NCBI RefSeq assembly: GCF_017355985.1
Contig: NZ_JAFIQU010000001.1
Location: 1 to 64,000, forward strand
Direction: 5' to 3'
DNA from: Arenibaculum pallidiluteum
Lineage (GTDB): Bacteria; Pseudomonadota; Alphaproteobacteria; Azospirillales; Azospirillaceae
DNA length: 64,000 nt
Shown here: positions 25,995 to 35,147 of the stretch, one piece after another
How the letters are laid out: each line of letters begins with the position of its first letter
How positions within the stretch are numbered: position 1 is the stretch's first letter
Notes under the pieces: model-generated
Seen by the model: only the letters and a program-made list of their open reading frames with translations
What the model was told of the DNA's origin: nothing
Database searches by the model: none
Made by a program: the position numbers and the translations under genes

Positions 25995-27155
25995 TCAGCG
26001 ATGGGCGAGGTCCAGTGCCCTGACCAGGTCGTCGATCAGATCCTCCACCGCCTCGATCCCGACCGAGAGCCGGAGCAGGTCGTCGGGCACCGGGGACCCC
26101 GGGCCTTCGATGCTGGCGCGATGCTCGATCAGGCTCTCGACGCCGCCCAAGGACGTGGCCCTGTGGAACAGACGCGTCTTCGCCGCGACGCGCACGGCGG
26201 CAGCCATGCCGCCCTCGACCCGGACCGACAGCATGCCCCCGAAGCCGCCCTGCATCTGGCGGGCCGCCAGGGCATGTTGCGGATGGCCGGCTAGGCCGGG
26301 ATAGAGAACCTCGCGCACCCCGCGATGGCCATCGAGCGCGCGGGCGATGTCCAGCGCGTTCGCGCATTGGGTGCGCACGCGGGGGAACAGCGTGCGCAGC
26401 CCGCGCAGCAGCAGCCAGGCCTCGAATGGCCCCAGCACCGCGCCCAGGTTCTTGCGGACCGCATTGATGCGCTGCCAGTAGGCGTCGTCGCGCGCCGTCA
26501 CCAGCACGCCGGCGACGACGTCGCTGTGCCCGTTCAGGTATTTGGTTCCGGAATGCATCACCAGGTCGGCGCCGAGCTCGATGGGCCGCGTGAGCACCGG
26601 GCTCGCCGCCGTGCTGTCGACGGCAAGAAGCGCCCCAGCGCCATGGGCGAGTTCGGCCGCGCCGCGGATGTCCGTCACGGTCCAGAGCGGGTTCGCCGGC
26701 GTCTCGATCCAGACCAGCCGTGTCTGCCCCGGTCGCAGGGCGCCGGCCAGCGCCACGGGATCCTCGGTGGCGACGAAGTCGACCTCGATGCCCCAGCCCG
26801 TCGCGTAGTCCTGCAGCCAGTTGCGGAAGGCCCAGTACATGACCGAGGAGGCGACCACATGGTCGCCCGGCCGCAGCGCCATTACCGGGGCGGTGGCCGC
26901 CGCCATGCCCGAGGCGAAGACCAGCGCCCCCTGCCCGCCTTCCAGGCGGTTCAGCAACGCCTCGACCTGATCGTAGGTCGGGTTGTCGGCGCGGCTGTAG
27001 ACCCGGCCGTGGGTCGCGTAGCTGTTGTCGGCGTCCCTCAGGAACGTCGTGCTGGGATGGATCGGCGGCACCACGGCGCCGGTCGCGCCATCCACCGACC
27101 CCAGCGCCTGGGCAGCCAGCGTCTCGGGGCTGGGATCCCTCTCGTCCGCGGCCAT
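25995..27155 (-). CDS. Cys/Met-metabolism PLP enzyme (cystathionine gamma-synthase-like)
   Basis: 386-residue fold-type I PLP enzyme of the trans-sulfuration group. It shows YSRADNPT (phosphate-binding Tyr-Ser-Arg from the partner subunit), ASGMAA, the stacking Tyr in [14 protein letters not shown] with the ring-nitrogen Asp, and the Schiff-base Lys in [13 protein letters not shown] near 206. Gamma-synthase, gamma-lyase or sulfhydrylase activity cannot be separated by eye. It starts 30 bases after gatB on the same strand. Confidence 0.88.
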   Translation of the reverse strand: MAADERDPSPETLAAQALGSVDGATGAVVPPIHPSTTFLRDADNSYATHGRVYSRADNPTYDQVEALLNRLEGGQGALVFASGMAAATAPVMALRPGDHVVASSVMYWAFRNWLQDYATGWGIEVDFVATEDPVALAGALRPGQTRLVWIETPANPLWTVTDIRGAAELAHGAGALLAVDSTAASPVLTRPIELGADLVMHSGTKYLNGHSDVVAGVLVTARDDAYWQRINAVRKNLGAVLGPFEAWLLLRGLRTLFPRVRTQCANALDIARALDGHRGVREVLYPGLAGHPQHALAARQMQGGFGGMLSVRVEGGMAAAVRVAAKTRLFHRATSLGGVESLIEHRASIEGPGSPVPDDLLRLSVGIEAVEDLIDDLVRALDLAHR

Positions 27156-27185
27156 GCCGCCGTCTCCTTCCCGGGCCTCTGCCGT

Positions 27186-28634
27186 TCAGCCCTTCAGCTT
27201 GGCCTGCAGGATCTCGTTCACCAGGGCGGGATTCGCCTTGCCCTGGGTCTGCTTCATCACCTGGCCCACGAAGAAGCCAAACAGCTTGTCCTTGCCGCTG
27301 CGGAACTCGGCGACCTTGTCGGCGTTCGCGGCGAGCACGCCGTCGATCGCCGCCTCGATGGCACCGGTGTCGGTGACCTGGCGCAGGCCCTGCTCCTCGA
27401 CGATGACGGCGGCCGACTTCCCGGTCTCCAGCATCGCTGCGAAGACATCCTTGGCGATGCGGCCCGAGATCGTATTGTCGGCCAGCAGGTCGAGCAGCCC
27501 GCCGAGGTCGGCCGCGGAGACCGGGCTCTCCTCGATCGACTTGCCCAGCCGGTTCAGCGCGCCGAACAGCTCGCCCGTCACCCAATTCGACGCGATCTTC
27601 GGATCCCGCCCCTTCGCCACCGCCTCGTAGTAGTCGGCCGAGGCCTTCTCGGCGACCAGCACGCCGGCGTCATAGGCGCTGAGCTTGTACTGCTCCATGA
27701 ACCGCGCCTTCTTCTCGTCGGGCAGCTCGGGCAGCGTGCTGCGGATCTCGTCGACCCAGGCCTGGTCGAGCACGAGGGGCAGCAGGTCGGGATCCGGGAA
27801 GTAGCGGTAGTCGTGCGCCTCCTCCTTGGAGCGCATGGAGCGCGTCGTGAACTTGACGGTATCGAACAGGCGCGTCTCCTGGTCGATCGTGCCGCCGGAT
27901 TCGAGGATTTCGATCTGGCGGTTCGTCTCGTACTCGATCGCCATCATCACGTAGCGGATCGAGTTCACGTTCTTGGTCTCGGTGCGCGTCCCGAAGGGCC
28001 CGCCCGGTCGGCGCACCGAGACGTTGACGTCACAGCGCATGGAGCCCTCCTCCATGTTGCCGTCGCAGGTCCCGAGATAGCGCAGGATTGCGCGCAGCTT
28101 GCGCAGGTAGGCCGCAGCCTCCTCCGGCGAGCGCATGTCCGGCTCGGAGACGATCTCCATCAGCGCGACGCCGGCCCGGTTCAGGTCCACATAGGTCTTG
28201 GACGGGTGCTGGTCGTGCAGGCTCTTGCCGGCATCCATCTCCAGGTGCAGGCGCGTGATGCCGACCGTCCGGGACGAGCCGTCGGGCAGGTCCAGGACGA
28301 TCGAGCCCTTGCCCACGATAGGCTGCGTGTACTGGCTGATCTGGTAGCCCAGCGGCAGGTCCGCATAGAAGTAGTTCTTGCGGTCGAAGACCGAGTGCAG
28401 GTTGATCTGCGCCTTCAGCCCCAGCCCCGTGCGCACGGCCTGCTCGACGCAATACCGGTTGATCACCGGCAGCATGCCCGGCAGGCCGGCATCCAGCAGC
28501 GCCACCTGCGTGTTCGGATCCGCCCCGAAGGCGGTGGCCGCGCCCGAGAACAGCTTGGCGTTCGAGATGACCTGGGCATGGACCTCCAGGCCGATCACAA
28601 CTTCCCAGTCGCCCGTCTCACCCTTGATCAGCAT
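27186..28634 (-). CDS. gatB: Asp/Glu-tRNA amidotransferase subunit B (GatB)
   Basis: 482-residue subunit that binds mischarged Asp-tRNA(Asn) or Glu-tRNA(Gln), phosphorylates the side chain and accepts ammonia from GatA. It starts [12 protein letters not shown], with the family signature [14 protein letters not shown] and [15 protein letters not shown]. Helical and YqeY tail domain from about 300. The ATG at 28634 matches the conserved N terminus; the longer frame to 28796 runs into gatA. Confidence 0.96.
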   Translation of the reverse strand: MLIKGETGDWEVVIGLEVHAQVISNAKLFSGAATAFGADPNTQVALLDAGLPGMLPVINRYCVEQAVRTGLGLKAQINLHSVFDRKNYFYADLPLGYQISQYTQPIVGKGSIVLDLPDGSSRTVGITRLHLEMDAGKSLHDQHPSKTYVDLNRAGVALMEIVSEPDMRSPEEAAAYLRKLRAILRYLGTCDGNMEEGSMRCDVNVSVRRPGGPFGTRTETKNVNSIRYVMMAIEYETNRQIEILESGGTIDQETRLFDTVKFTTRSMRSKEEAHDYRYFPDPDLLPLVLDQAWVDEIRSTLPELPDEKKARFMEQYKLSAYDAGVLVAEKASADYYEAVAKGRDPKIASNWVTGELFGALNRLGKSIEESPVSAADLGGLLDLLADNTISGRIAKDVFAAMLETGKSAAVIVEEQGLRQVTDTGAIEAAIDGVLAANADKVAEFRSGKDKLFGFFVGQVMKQTQGKANPALVNEILQAKLKG

Positions 28635-28650
28635 GTCTGTCGTCCCGTCC

Positions 28651-30225
28651 TCAAACCGCACCGGCCATGAAGGGCGGCAGGGCCTCGAACCCGGCCGCCC
28701 GCTCCAGCGCCTCGGCCGCGCGCAGGAGGGTCTCTTCGTCGAAGGGCCGGCCAATGAGCTGCAGGCCCAGCGGCAGCCGGTCAGCCGACAGCCCAACCGG
28801 CACCGAGATGCCGGGCAGCCCCGCGAGGTTCACGGTCACCGTGAACACGTCGTTGAGGTACATCTGGATCGGGTCGTCGGTGTTCTCGCCGATCCCGAAG
28901 GCGGCCGAAGGAGCCGTCGGCGTCAGGATCACGTCGCAGCGCTTGAACGCCTCGTCGAAGTCCTGCTTGATCCGGCTGCGGACCTTCTGGGCCTTCAGGT
29001 AGTACGCGTCGTAGTAGCCCGCCGACAGGACGTAGGTGCCGATCAGGATGCGCCGGCGCACCTCGGCGCCGAAGCCGGCCGCTCGGGTGTTCTCGTACAT
29101 GTCCTTCAGGCTCGTGCCGTCGATGCGCTGCCCGTAGCGCACGCCGTCGTACCGGGCGAGGTTCGACGAGGCCTCGGCCGGAGCGACGATGTAGTAGGTC
29201 GGCAGCGCGTACTTGGTGTGCGGCAGGCTGATATCGACCGGCTCGGCGCCCTGCCGGCGCAGCATCTCGACGCCCTTCTCCCACAGCCGGTCGATCTCGG
29301 CCGGCATGCCGTCCATCCGGTACTCGCGCGGAATGCCCACGCGCAGGCCGCGGATGTCGCCCGTCAGCGCCGCCGCGAAGTCCGGCACCGGCATGTCGAC
29401 CGAGGTGCTGTCCTTGGGGTCGAACCCGGCCATGGAGCGCAGCATGACGGCCGCGTCCCTGACGGTGCGCGTCATCGGCCCCGCCTGGTCGAGCGAGGAG
29501 GCGAAGGCCACGATACCCCAGCGCGAGCAACGCCCGTAGGTCGGCTTCAGGCCTACGATGCCGACGAAGCCCGCGGGCTGCCGGATCGAGCCGCCGGTGT
29601 CGGTGCCGGTCGCGGCCATGACGCAGCGCGCGGCGACCGCCGCCGCCGAGCCGCCCGACGAGCCGCCGGGCACCAGCTTGCGCGTGAAGGTCCATTCCTG
29701 CCGGGGCCGCGGCTGGCCCATGCCGGCCACCAGCTCGGCGGCTGCGCCCTCGGCCGCGAAGGCCTCGTCGTGCTGCGCCAGCGTGCCGGGGCTCCAGGGG
29801 TTCACCACCGGGCCGAAATGGCTCGTGATGTTGGCCGAGCCCATGGCGAACTCGTCCATGTTCAGCTTGCCCAGCATCACGGCGCCGTCGCGGAACAGGT
29901 TCGCCGTCACGGTGGACTCGTAGGGCGGCACGAAGCCTTCCAGGATGCGGCTCGACGCCGTGCTCTGGACGCCCTTGGTGCAGAACAGGTCCTTGACCCC
30001 GATGGGAATGCCGTCGAAGGGGCCGGCCTCGCCCCGCGCGCGGCGCGCATCCGAGGCCCGGGCCTGCTCGAGGGCGAGCTCGGGCGTCTCGACCACGAAG
30101 GCGTTCAGGGGCCGGGCGGCCTCGACCGCGCGGATATGGACCTCGGTCAGCTCGACCGCGCTGTAGTCCTTGCGCGCGAGGCCATCGAGGGCCTCGGCGG
30201 CGCTGAGACGGGTCAGGTCCGTCAT
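28651..30225 (-). CDS. gatA: Asp/Glu-tRNA amidotransferase subunit A (GatA)
   Basis: 524-residue glutamine amidase supplying ammonia to GatB. The catalytic triad is Lys78 (GVKDL), Ser189 (GGSSGGS) and Ser213 (TGGSIR). The spacing between the two serines is 24, as in well-studied GatA, but the Lys-to-Ser189 distance is about 35 residues longer. Extra residues lie between about 145 and 181 (genomic 29680-29793), are Ala/Glu/Gln-rich and end just before LVPGGSSGG. The reading frame and composition across them look normal, so this is an in-frame insertion. One base separates it from gatC and 16 from gatB. Confidence 0.95.
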   Translation of the reverse strand: MTDLTRLSAAEALDGLARKDYSAVELTEVHIRAVEAARPLNAFVVETPELALEQARASDARRARGEAGPFDGIPIGVKDLFCTKGVQSTASSRILEGFVPPYESTVTANLFRDGAVMLGKLNMDEFAMGSANITSHFGPVVNPWSPGTLAQHDEAFAAEGAAAELVAGMGQPRPRQEWTFTRKLVPGGSSGGSAAAVAARCVMAATGTDTGGSIRQPAGFVGIVGLKPTYGRCSRWGIVAFASSLDQAGPMTRTVRDAAVMLRSMAGFDPKDSTSVDMPVPDFAAALTGDIRGLRVGIPREYRMDGMPAEIDRLWEKGVEMLRRQGAEPVDISLPHTKYALPTYYIVAPAEASSNLARYDGVRYGQRIDGTSLKDMYENTRAAGFGAEVRRRILIGTYVLSAGYYDAYYLKAQKVRSRIKQDFDEAFKRCDVILTPTAPSAAFGIGENTDDPIQMYLNDVFTVTVNLAGLPGISVPVGLSADRLPLGLQLIGRPFDEETLLRAAEALERAAGFEALPPFMAGAV

Positions 30226-30226
30226 C

Positions 30227-30514
30227 TCATTCCACCACTTTGGGAACGGCGAAGAAGCCCGCGGCACGGTCCGGGGCGTTGGCAAGCACTTGGTCGCGGA
30301 TGTCGCCCTCGGTGACCACGTCCTCGCGCTGGCGCAGGGTCTGCGCCGCGACGCTGGTCATGGGCTCGACGCCTTCGGTATCGACCTCGGCAAGCTGCTC
30401 GACCCAGTGCAGGATCTGGTTGAGCTCGCCGGCGAGCCGCTCCTGTTCGTCCTCGGGTACCTTGATGCGGGCCAGGTGGGCGATCTTCGCCACGGTGGCC
30501 TTGTCGATCGACAT
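30227..30514 (-). CDS. gatC: Asp/Glu-tRNA amidotransferase subunit C (GatC)
   Basis: 95-residue subunit that wraps between GatA and GatB and stabilises the complex. [10 protein letters not shown] and the C-terminal [20 protein letters not shown] are family hallmarks. ATG at 30514. First gene of a left-reading operon gatC-gatA-gatB-PLP enzyme-GST; the predicted pathway role is Asn and/or Gln tRNA synthesis, in line with the AspRS type at 53980-55794. Confidence 0.95.
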   Translation of the reverse strand: MSIDKATVAKIAHLARIKVPEDEQERLAGELNQILHWVEQLAEVDTEGVEPMTSVAAQTLRQREDVVTEGDIRDQVLANAPDRAAGFFAVPKVVE

Positions 30515-30729
30515 GAGGGGCTCTCCGTCCGCTGGTTGCAGCGGGAATGGCCGCCCCGCCGCCGTGCCCCGAACTCGGGAATGTCCGGAAATCAGGACGC
30601 GGAAGCTAGCACCCGCCCCCTGGCTCCGCAACGCCGGTGATCCAGCGTCGCGCGCGCTTTCAACCCGCCCCCGCACGCCCTATCCTCGGGCTCCCGGAAC
30701 CGCCCGGACCACCAGCCGGAATCGCCGTC

Positions 30730-31209
30730 GTGCCCATCGTGAAACCCGCAGAGCTGCCCGCCGCCCTGCCCCGTGGCACGCGTCTCATGGCGCTCGACCT
30801 GGGCACGCGCACCATCGGCATGGCGGTCTCCGATCCCGGGCTGACGCGCTCGGCACCGGTCGGCACGATACGCCGCACGAAGCTCGTGGCGGACCTGGCA
30901 TCGCTGGCGCGCCATGTCCGGGAATGGGATGCCGGAGGATTTCTGCTGGGCCTGCCGCTCAACATGGACGGAAGCTGGGGCCCGGCCGCCGACCGGGCGC
31001 GCAGCTTCGCGGACGAGCTCGTGAAGAGCACCGGCGTCACGACGGCGGAGCCGCTCGTCGCGCTGTGGGACGAGCGGCTCAGCAGCTTCGAGGCCGAGGA
31101 CCGGATGGCCAGCGCCGGTCTTTCGGCGCGCCGGCGGCAGGAGCATGTGGACGCGGCTGCGGCGGCCGTGATCCTGGACGACTTCCTGGCCTCGCTGCCG
31201 CGCGGCTGA
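30730..31209 (+). CDS. ruvX: Holliday junction resolvase-like RuvX (YqgF)
   Basis: 159-residue RNase H-fold nuclease, linked to 16S pre-rRNA 5' maturation and Holliday junction processing. The DLGTRTIGMAVSD motif carries the first catalytic Asp; GLPLNMDGSWG and DERLSSFEAE supply the others. No ATG precedes the conserved start, so a GTG at 30730 is proposed (GTG at 30739 is possible); PAELPAALPRGTRLMALDLG resembles other alphaproteobacterial RuvX N termini. Divergent from gatC. Confidence 0.88.
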   Translation: MPIVKPAELPAALPRGTRLMALDLGTRTIGMAVSDPGLTRSAPVGTIRRTKLVADLASLARHVREWDAGGFLLGLPLNMDGSWGPAADRARSFADELVKSTGVTTAEPLVALWDERLSSFEAEDRMASAGLSARRRQEHVDAAAAAVILDDFLASLPRG

Positions 31210-31215
31210 GGGGGC

Positions 31216-31422
31216 TCAGCGCCGCCAGACCGGTTTGCCCGCCTCGCGCTCCACGTCGCTCCGGTTCAGGCCCACATCCTTCAGAAGGTAGTCCGGCAGC
31301 TCCGCGAGGTGACGGCGCTCGCGGGCGCGCTCCTGCCAGCACAGCAGCAGGTCGACGGCCTGGGTTGCCCAACCCTCGCCGCCGCGGCTTGGCCGGTCGG
31401 TGCGGAAGACTGCGATGCTCAT
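31216..31422 (-). CDS. DUF1127 small protein
   Basis: 68-residue basic protein. The C-terminal half RERRHLAELPDYLLKDVGLNRSDVEREAGKPVWRR is a clear DUF1127 (YjiS-like) domain, described here by its LAELPDYLLKDVGL core. DUF1127 proteins are small RNA-binding or regulatory proteins acting in phosphate and stress responses in several alphaproteobacteria. AGGAG lies before the ATG. Divergent from a GcvA-like gene, with a CTAAT motif over its ribosome site. Confidence 0.9.
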   Translation of the reverse strand: MSIAVFRTDRPSRGGEGWATQAVDLLLCWQERARERRHLAELPDYLLKDVGLNRSDVEREAGKPVWRR

Positions 31423-31432
31423 CTCTGCTCTC

Positions 31433-31538
31433 CTAATCCGAAGCGGAAAGCACTCCGCGTTTCGTACCTAATGAAAATGCTCCCTCGGACCCTTGCGGAC
31501 AAACGAGGACTCCTCATAAACTCATTAGCTTTCCTAAT
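31433..31538. promoter_or_regulatory. GcvA-type CTAAT boxes in divergent promoter
   Basis: CTAAT occurs at 31433-31437, 31468-31472 and 31534-31538, and inverted at 31524-31528. E. coli GcvA recognises CTAAT. A plus-strand promoter TTGCGG (31493-31498)-N16-CATAAA (31515-31520) has its start at about 31527, inside the inverted motif, which would suit autorepression. Confidence 0.55.
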
Positions 31539-31553
31539 TCGAAGAAGGCATCC

Positions 31554-32444
31554 ATGGGCCGCCGTCTGCCGCCGCTCAACGCCGTCCGCGCCTTCGAGGC
31601 CGCGGCGCGCCATCTCAGCTTCACGCGCGCCGCGGCGGAGCTGAACGTCACCCAGGCGGCGATCAGCCACCAGATCAAGGGGCTCGAGGAGACGCTGGGC
31701 GTGCCGCTGTTCCGCAGGCTGAACCGGGCGCTGGTGCTGACCGAGGCCGGCCAGTCGTACCTGCCTCCGCTGAACGAGGCCCTGGACCTGATCGCCGAGG
31801 CGACGGCACGGCTGCGCCAGGCCGAGAACCAGGGCGTGCTGACCGTCAGCACGATTTCGTCCTTCGCGGCGCGATGGCTGGTGCCCCGCCTTCCGCGCTT
31901 CCAGGCGCTGCACCCGACGGTGGACGTGCGCCTGTCCTCCTCGACCCGCCTCGTGGACTTCACCCAGCAGGACGTGGACATCGCGATCCGCTTCGGGCGC
32001 GGCCACTGGCCCGATCTCGCGGTCGAGCGGCTGCTGCGCGAGGACGTGTTCCCGGTCGCGACGCCGGCGCTGCGCGACGGGCCGCCGCCGATCCGGCACC
32101 CGTCGGACCTGCGGGGCGTCACGCTGCTGCACGACGACTTCACCATCAACTGGGCGGATTGGCTGCGCCTGTCAGGCGTCGACGGCGTCGATGTCAGCCG
32201 TGGGCCGCGCTACACGGATTCGGGCCACCTCATCCAGGCCGCCCTTGCAGGCCAGGGCGTTGCGCTGGCACGCAGCGCGCTGATCGCGGACGATCTCGCC
32301 GCAGGACGCCTCGTGCGGCTATTCGACCTCGCGCTGCCCAGCGAGCTCGCCTATTGGGTGGTATGCCCGCCGCACTACCTGCGGCGGCCCAAGGTCCGCG
32401 CCTTCCGGGACTGGCTGTTCGCCGAGGCCGCCCGCACGGACTAG
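31554..32444 (+). CDS. GcvA-like LysR regulator
   Basis: 296 residues. The N terminus RRLPPLNAVRAFEAAARHLSF and the HTH TRAAAELNVTQAAISHQIK are typical of the GcvA subgroup of LysR regulators, which control glycine cleavage or beta-lactamase-like targets. Effector domain from about 92. No gcv genes are adjacent. CTAAT motifs in its own promoter suggest autoregulation and control of the DUF1127 gene. Confidence 0.9.
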   Translation: MGRRLPPLNAVRAFEAAARHLSFTRAAAELNVTQAAISHQIKGLEETLGVPLFRRLNRALVLTEAGQSYLPPLNEALDLIAEATARLRQAENQGVLTVSTISSFAARWLVPRLPRFQALHPTVDVRLSSSTRLVDFTQQDVDIAIRFGRGHWPDLAVERLLREDVFPVATPALRDGPPPIRHPSDLRGVTLLHDDFTINWADWLRLSGVDGVDVSRGPRYTDSGHLIQAALAGQGVALARSALIADDLAAGRLVRLFDLALPSELAYWVVCPPHYLRRPKVRAFRDWLFAEAARTD

Positions 32445-32498
32445 GCATCGCCGGGTCGAGATCACCTGAGCCGACTGCAGCCGGGGCAGGCGGCCCGA

Positions 32499-33317
32499 TC
32501 AGGCCATGAGGTCGTCCAGGAAACGCCCGACGACGGCGTTGAACTCCGAGGCCGCGCGCCAGAATGGAGCGTGCCCCACGCCTTTAAGGCGGTGGCAGCG
32601 CCCGTCCCACAGGTTCCCGTAGGCAACGCTGTCGATGTAGTCGAGCTTGATCAGGGGATCGGCGGAGCCGTTGATTACGGCGATGGGAACCCGGCTGCCT
32701 TCGACCGCGAGACGCTGATCCACATTCTCCCCGGCGAGTGCGGACTGGAACAGCTGCTCGCGAAACCGCCCGTCGGTACGGGCGATCGCCTCGCGGAGAA
32801 ACGGCTCGACGGGGTCCCCGAAGATCATCCGCGCGAACGCGTCGACCTGGTCATGCGACAGGTGCCTGCGCGACGGCAGGCTCTGATGAGGCGAACCGAC
32901 GAAGCCTTCGGCGAAGCCGCCTTTCGGGATGGGCGGCGTGCCGGTGATCACAAGCCCCCGGATCCCGCGAAAGCGGGAAAGCATCTCGATCCCGATATGC
33001 CCGCCGAGCGACCATCCGAGGACGACGGCCTCGCTGACGCCGAGCTCCGCGAGCAGCTCGATAGTCGCGTCCGCAAGTCCATGCAGCGTGTAGCTGCGCG
33101 CGGGTTCCAACGCATCGTCGGACTGGCCATGCGCCGGCAGATCGAAGGTGATGAGCCGGGCCTTCCTGGCCAGCTCGCTTTCGGCCTGACGCACGAAGAC
33201 GCTGCGGCAGGCCGAGTTGCCGTGAATTAGCACAAACGGCACCCCCGCCCCACCATCATCTTCGACAGCGATCAATCCATGCGATGTACTCACCAGCCTG
33301 TGACGCAGACTGCTCAT
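32499..33317 (-). CDS. alpha/beta hydrolase
   Basis: 272-residue serine hydrolase. HGNSACRSVF carries the oxyanion hole near 33, GWSLGG near 103 the nucleophile, NGSADPLI near 215 the acid and VGHAPFW near 247 the His. Similar to esterases and lactonases of the abhydrolase group. ATG at 33317 chosen because GGAGG lies eight bases upstream; the ATG twelve codons earlier has none. Substrate unknown. Confidence 0.85.
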   Translation of the reverse strand: MSSLRHRLVSTSHGLIAVEDDGGAGVPFVLIHGNSACRSVFVRQAESELARKARLITFDLPAHGQSDDALEPARSYTLHGLADATIELLAELGVSEAVVLGWSLGGHIGIEMLSRFRGIRGLVITGTPPIPKGGFAEGFVGSPHQSLPSRRHLSHDQVDAFARMIFGDPVEPFLREAIARTDGRFREQLFQSALAGENVDQRLAVEGSRVPIAVINGSADPLIKLDYIDSVAYGNLWDGRCHRLKGVGHAPFWRAASEFNAVVGRFLDDLMA

Positions 33318-33413
33318 CCAAACCGCCTCCCCACGCGCAAAATCAGCTGACATCCGATAATGCTCTCGGCGGAGAATTCAACAGCCTCCATGGGGCGGTC
33401 AATCGTGGAGGTG

Positions 33414-33433
33414 GTTTGTATTTCATACACAAC
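33414..33433. promoter_or_regulatory. imperfect dyad upstream of the hydrolase
   Basis: GTTTGTAT-TTC-ATACACAAC lies about 100 bases before the hydrolase start, in an AT-rich patch. The TTGTAT/ATACAA character recalls GntR-type operators. Confidence 0.35.
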
Positions 33434-33579
33434 CATGATTACTCACGTATGCTTCTCTTGCATCCGCAGTCACCGTGAGTTCCTGGCCCTGAACCGTCGA
33501 CCCTGGCGCGCGAGCGCGGCGCGCCAGGTGATTGCTCCGGACGGAGCGGATTGGCTGCGGGAATGCCGGGCCTTTACCG

Positions 33580-34470
33580 TCAGGCGGAGGCGCCCTCCTC
33601 CAGCAGCCATTCCTTGAACAACCTGATCTTGCGGGACCGGATCCGGCCTGGCCCATGCAGGAGGTAGTAGGCCTTGGCCGGCCGTAGCACCTGCGGAAAG
33701 GGCTGGACCAGTCGGCCACGTGCCACCTCCTCGCGGACGAGGAAGACCGGCAGCAGCGCGACGCCCATGCCAAGGGCCGCAGCCTCCGCGATCATGAAGA
33801 AGTGCTCGAACCCCGGAGACGGGACGTTGTCCGGCGCCACCACCCCGTGTGTGGCGAAGAACTCCGCCCAGGCCTCCGAGCGCGAGGTGTGCACCAGTAG
33901 CCGGTGAGCGCGCAGATCGGCGGGAACGTTCAGGGGGATCTGCTGCGGCACGCCCGGCGCGCAGAAGACGCCCATCTCCTCCCTCATGAAAAGCGTCGCC
34001 TCGGCCCCGGGCCACTGACCGGTGCCGTAACGCAGGGCAAGGTCGATGGATTCGGACGCGAAGTCGACCACGTGCTCGGAGGTCGAGACGTCCACCAGGA
34101 TATCGGGATGGCGCTGCTGGAACCGGTGCAGCCGCGGCACCAGCCAGCGCAGGGCGAAGGTCGGCAGCAGGCTGATCGAGAGGACGCCGCCCTCCTCCAG
34201 CCGCCGCAGCGACTGCGACGCCGCCGCGATGCGGCCCATCGCCTCGGCGACCTGCGGGTAGAAGATGGCGCCCGCCGGAGTCAGTTCGATTGCGCGGCCG
34301 ACGCGGCGAAACAGCGGCACCCCCAGCTCGGCCTCGAGCGCCTGTACGGACCGGCTGACCGCGCCCTGGGTGACGTTCAGCTCGCGCGCCGCCGCCGTGA
34401 AGCTCAGATGCCGCGCCGCGGCGACGAAGCTGCGGATTCCGTTCAGCGAAGGCAGACGGTGCTCGTCCAT
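33580..34470 (-). CDS. GcvA-like LysR regulator
   Basis: 296-residue LysR protein of the GcvA subgroup: HRLPSLNGIRSFVAAARHLSF, then HTH TAAARELNVTQGAVSRSVQALE; effector domain from about 92. I chose the ATG at 34470, since an in-frame GTG at 34491 lies inside a palindrome and close to the predicted transcription start. Neither has a good ribosome site. Divergent from a VOC-family gene it may regulate. Confidence 0.87.
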   Translation of the reverse strand: MDEHRLPSLNGIRSFVAAARHLSFTAAARELNVTQGAVSRSVQALEAELGVPLFRRVGRAIELTPAGAIFYPQVAEAMGRIAAASQSLRRLEEGGVLSISLLPTFALRWLVPRLHRFQQRHPDILVDVSTSEHVVDFASESIDLALRYGTGQWPGAEATLFMREEMGVFCAPGVPQQIPLNVPADLRAHRLLVHTSRSEAWAEFFATHGVVAPDNVPSPGFEHFFMIAEAAALGMGVALLPVFLVREEVARGRLVQPFPQVLRPAKAYYLLHGPGRIRSRKIRLFKEWLLEEGASA

Positions 34471-34480
34471 CGGTTCGATC

Positions 34481-34524
34481 CATGAGGCCACCTCATGAAT
34501 CGAACCGTATTACTCGTTTGTCAA
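34481..34524 (-). promoter_or_regulatory. lysR promoter with T-N11-A palindrome
   Basis: CATGAGG-CCA-CCTCATG (34481-34497) is a perfect dyad that satisfies the LysR T-N11-A rule (T34483, A34495). On the minus strand TTGACA at 34519-34524 with a 17-base spacer leads to a weak -10 GATTCA (34496-34501), so the dyad covers the start point, as expected for autorepression. Confidence 0.55.
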
Positions 34525-34606
34525 GATTGGCGCGAAATCCGTAGATCAGCGGCCTGCGGGGCCGACGCAAAGCGCCCGCACCGGCACTGCGCACCAGGGA
34601 TTCTCC

Positions 34607-35035
34607 ATGACCAAAGTGACACCCTTCCACATCGCCTTCCCGGTCAACGACCTCGCCGCCGCGCGCCATTTCTACGGCACGGTGCTCGGCTGCCCGGAGG
34701 GGCGCAGCTCGGACCAGTGGATCGATTTCGACCTCTTCGGCCACCAGATCGTGGCGCATCTGAAGCCGGGCGCGGCGAACGAGGACAACCTGCACCACAA
34801 CCCGGTGGACGGTCATGACGTGCCGGTCCCACATTTCGGCGTGGTGCTGGAGATGGACCAGTGGCACACGCTCGCCGAGCGGCTGCGCGGCGCCGGGATC
34901 AGGTTCGTGATCGAGCCCTACATCCGCTTCAAGGGCCAAGTCGGCGAGCAGGCGACCATGTTCTTCCTGGACCCCGCCGGCAACGCGCTGGAGTTCAAGG
35001 CCTTCGCCGACATGTCGCAGCTCTTCGCGAAGTAG
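34607..35035 (+). CDS. VOC (glyoxalase-fold) protein
   Basis: 142-residue vicinal-oxygen-chelate protein with two beta-alpha-beta-beta-beta halves. Candidate metal ligands are His8 (PFHIAFPV), His47 (FGHQIV) or the HH near 63, His76 (PHFGVVL) and Glu near 131 (ALEFKAF). Length and motifs fit small dioxygenase or isomerase-like VOC enzymes; the reaction is not evident. Divergent from the LysR gene at 34470. Confidence 0.85.
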   Translation: MTKVTPFHIAFPVNDLAAARHFYGTVLGCPEGRSSDQWIDFDLFGHQIVAHLKPGAANEDNLHHNPVDGHDVPVPHFGVVLEMDQWHTLAERLRGAGIRFVIEPYIRFKGQVGEQATMFFLDPAGNALEFKAFADMSQLFAK

Positions 35036-35048
35036 GGTCGGACGCGGT

Positions 35049-35084
35049 CCGGTCAGGGGCCCGGTCAGGGGCCCGGTCAGGGGA
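35049..35084. repeat. three tandem 12-bp repeats before pyrB
   Basis: CCGGTCAGGGGC at 35049-35060 and 35061-35072, then CCGGTCAGGGGA at 35073-35084. The array is 64-99 bases upstream of the pyrB start, so a change of copy number would alter promoter spacing or the leader. Confidence 0.9.
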
Positions 35085-35147
35085 TGGTGCGGCAGCGCGC
35101 GTGCGCCCGTTGCGCGTCCCCGGACCCGCCCCTATCATCCGGCCGCC

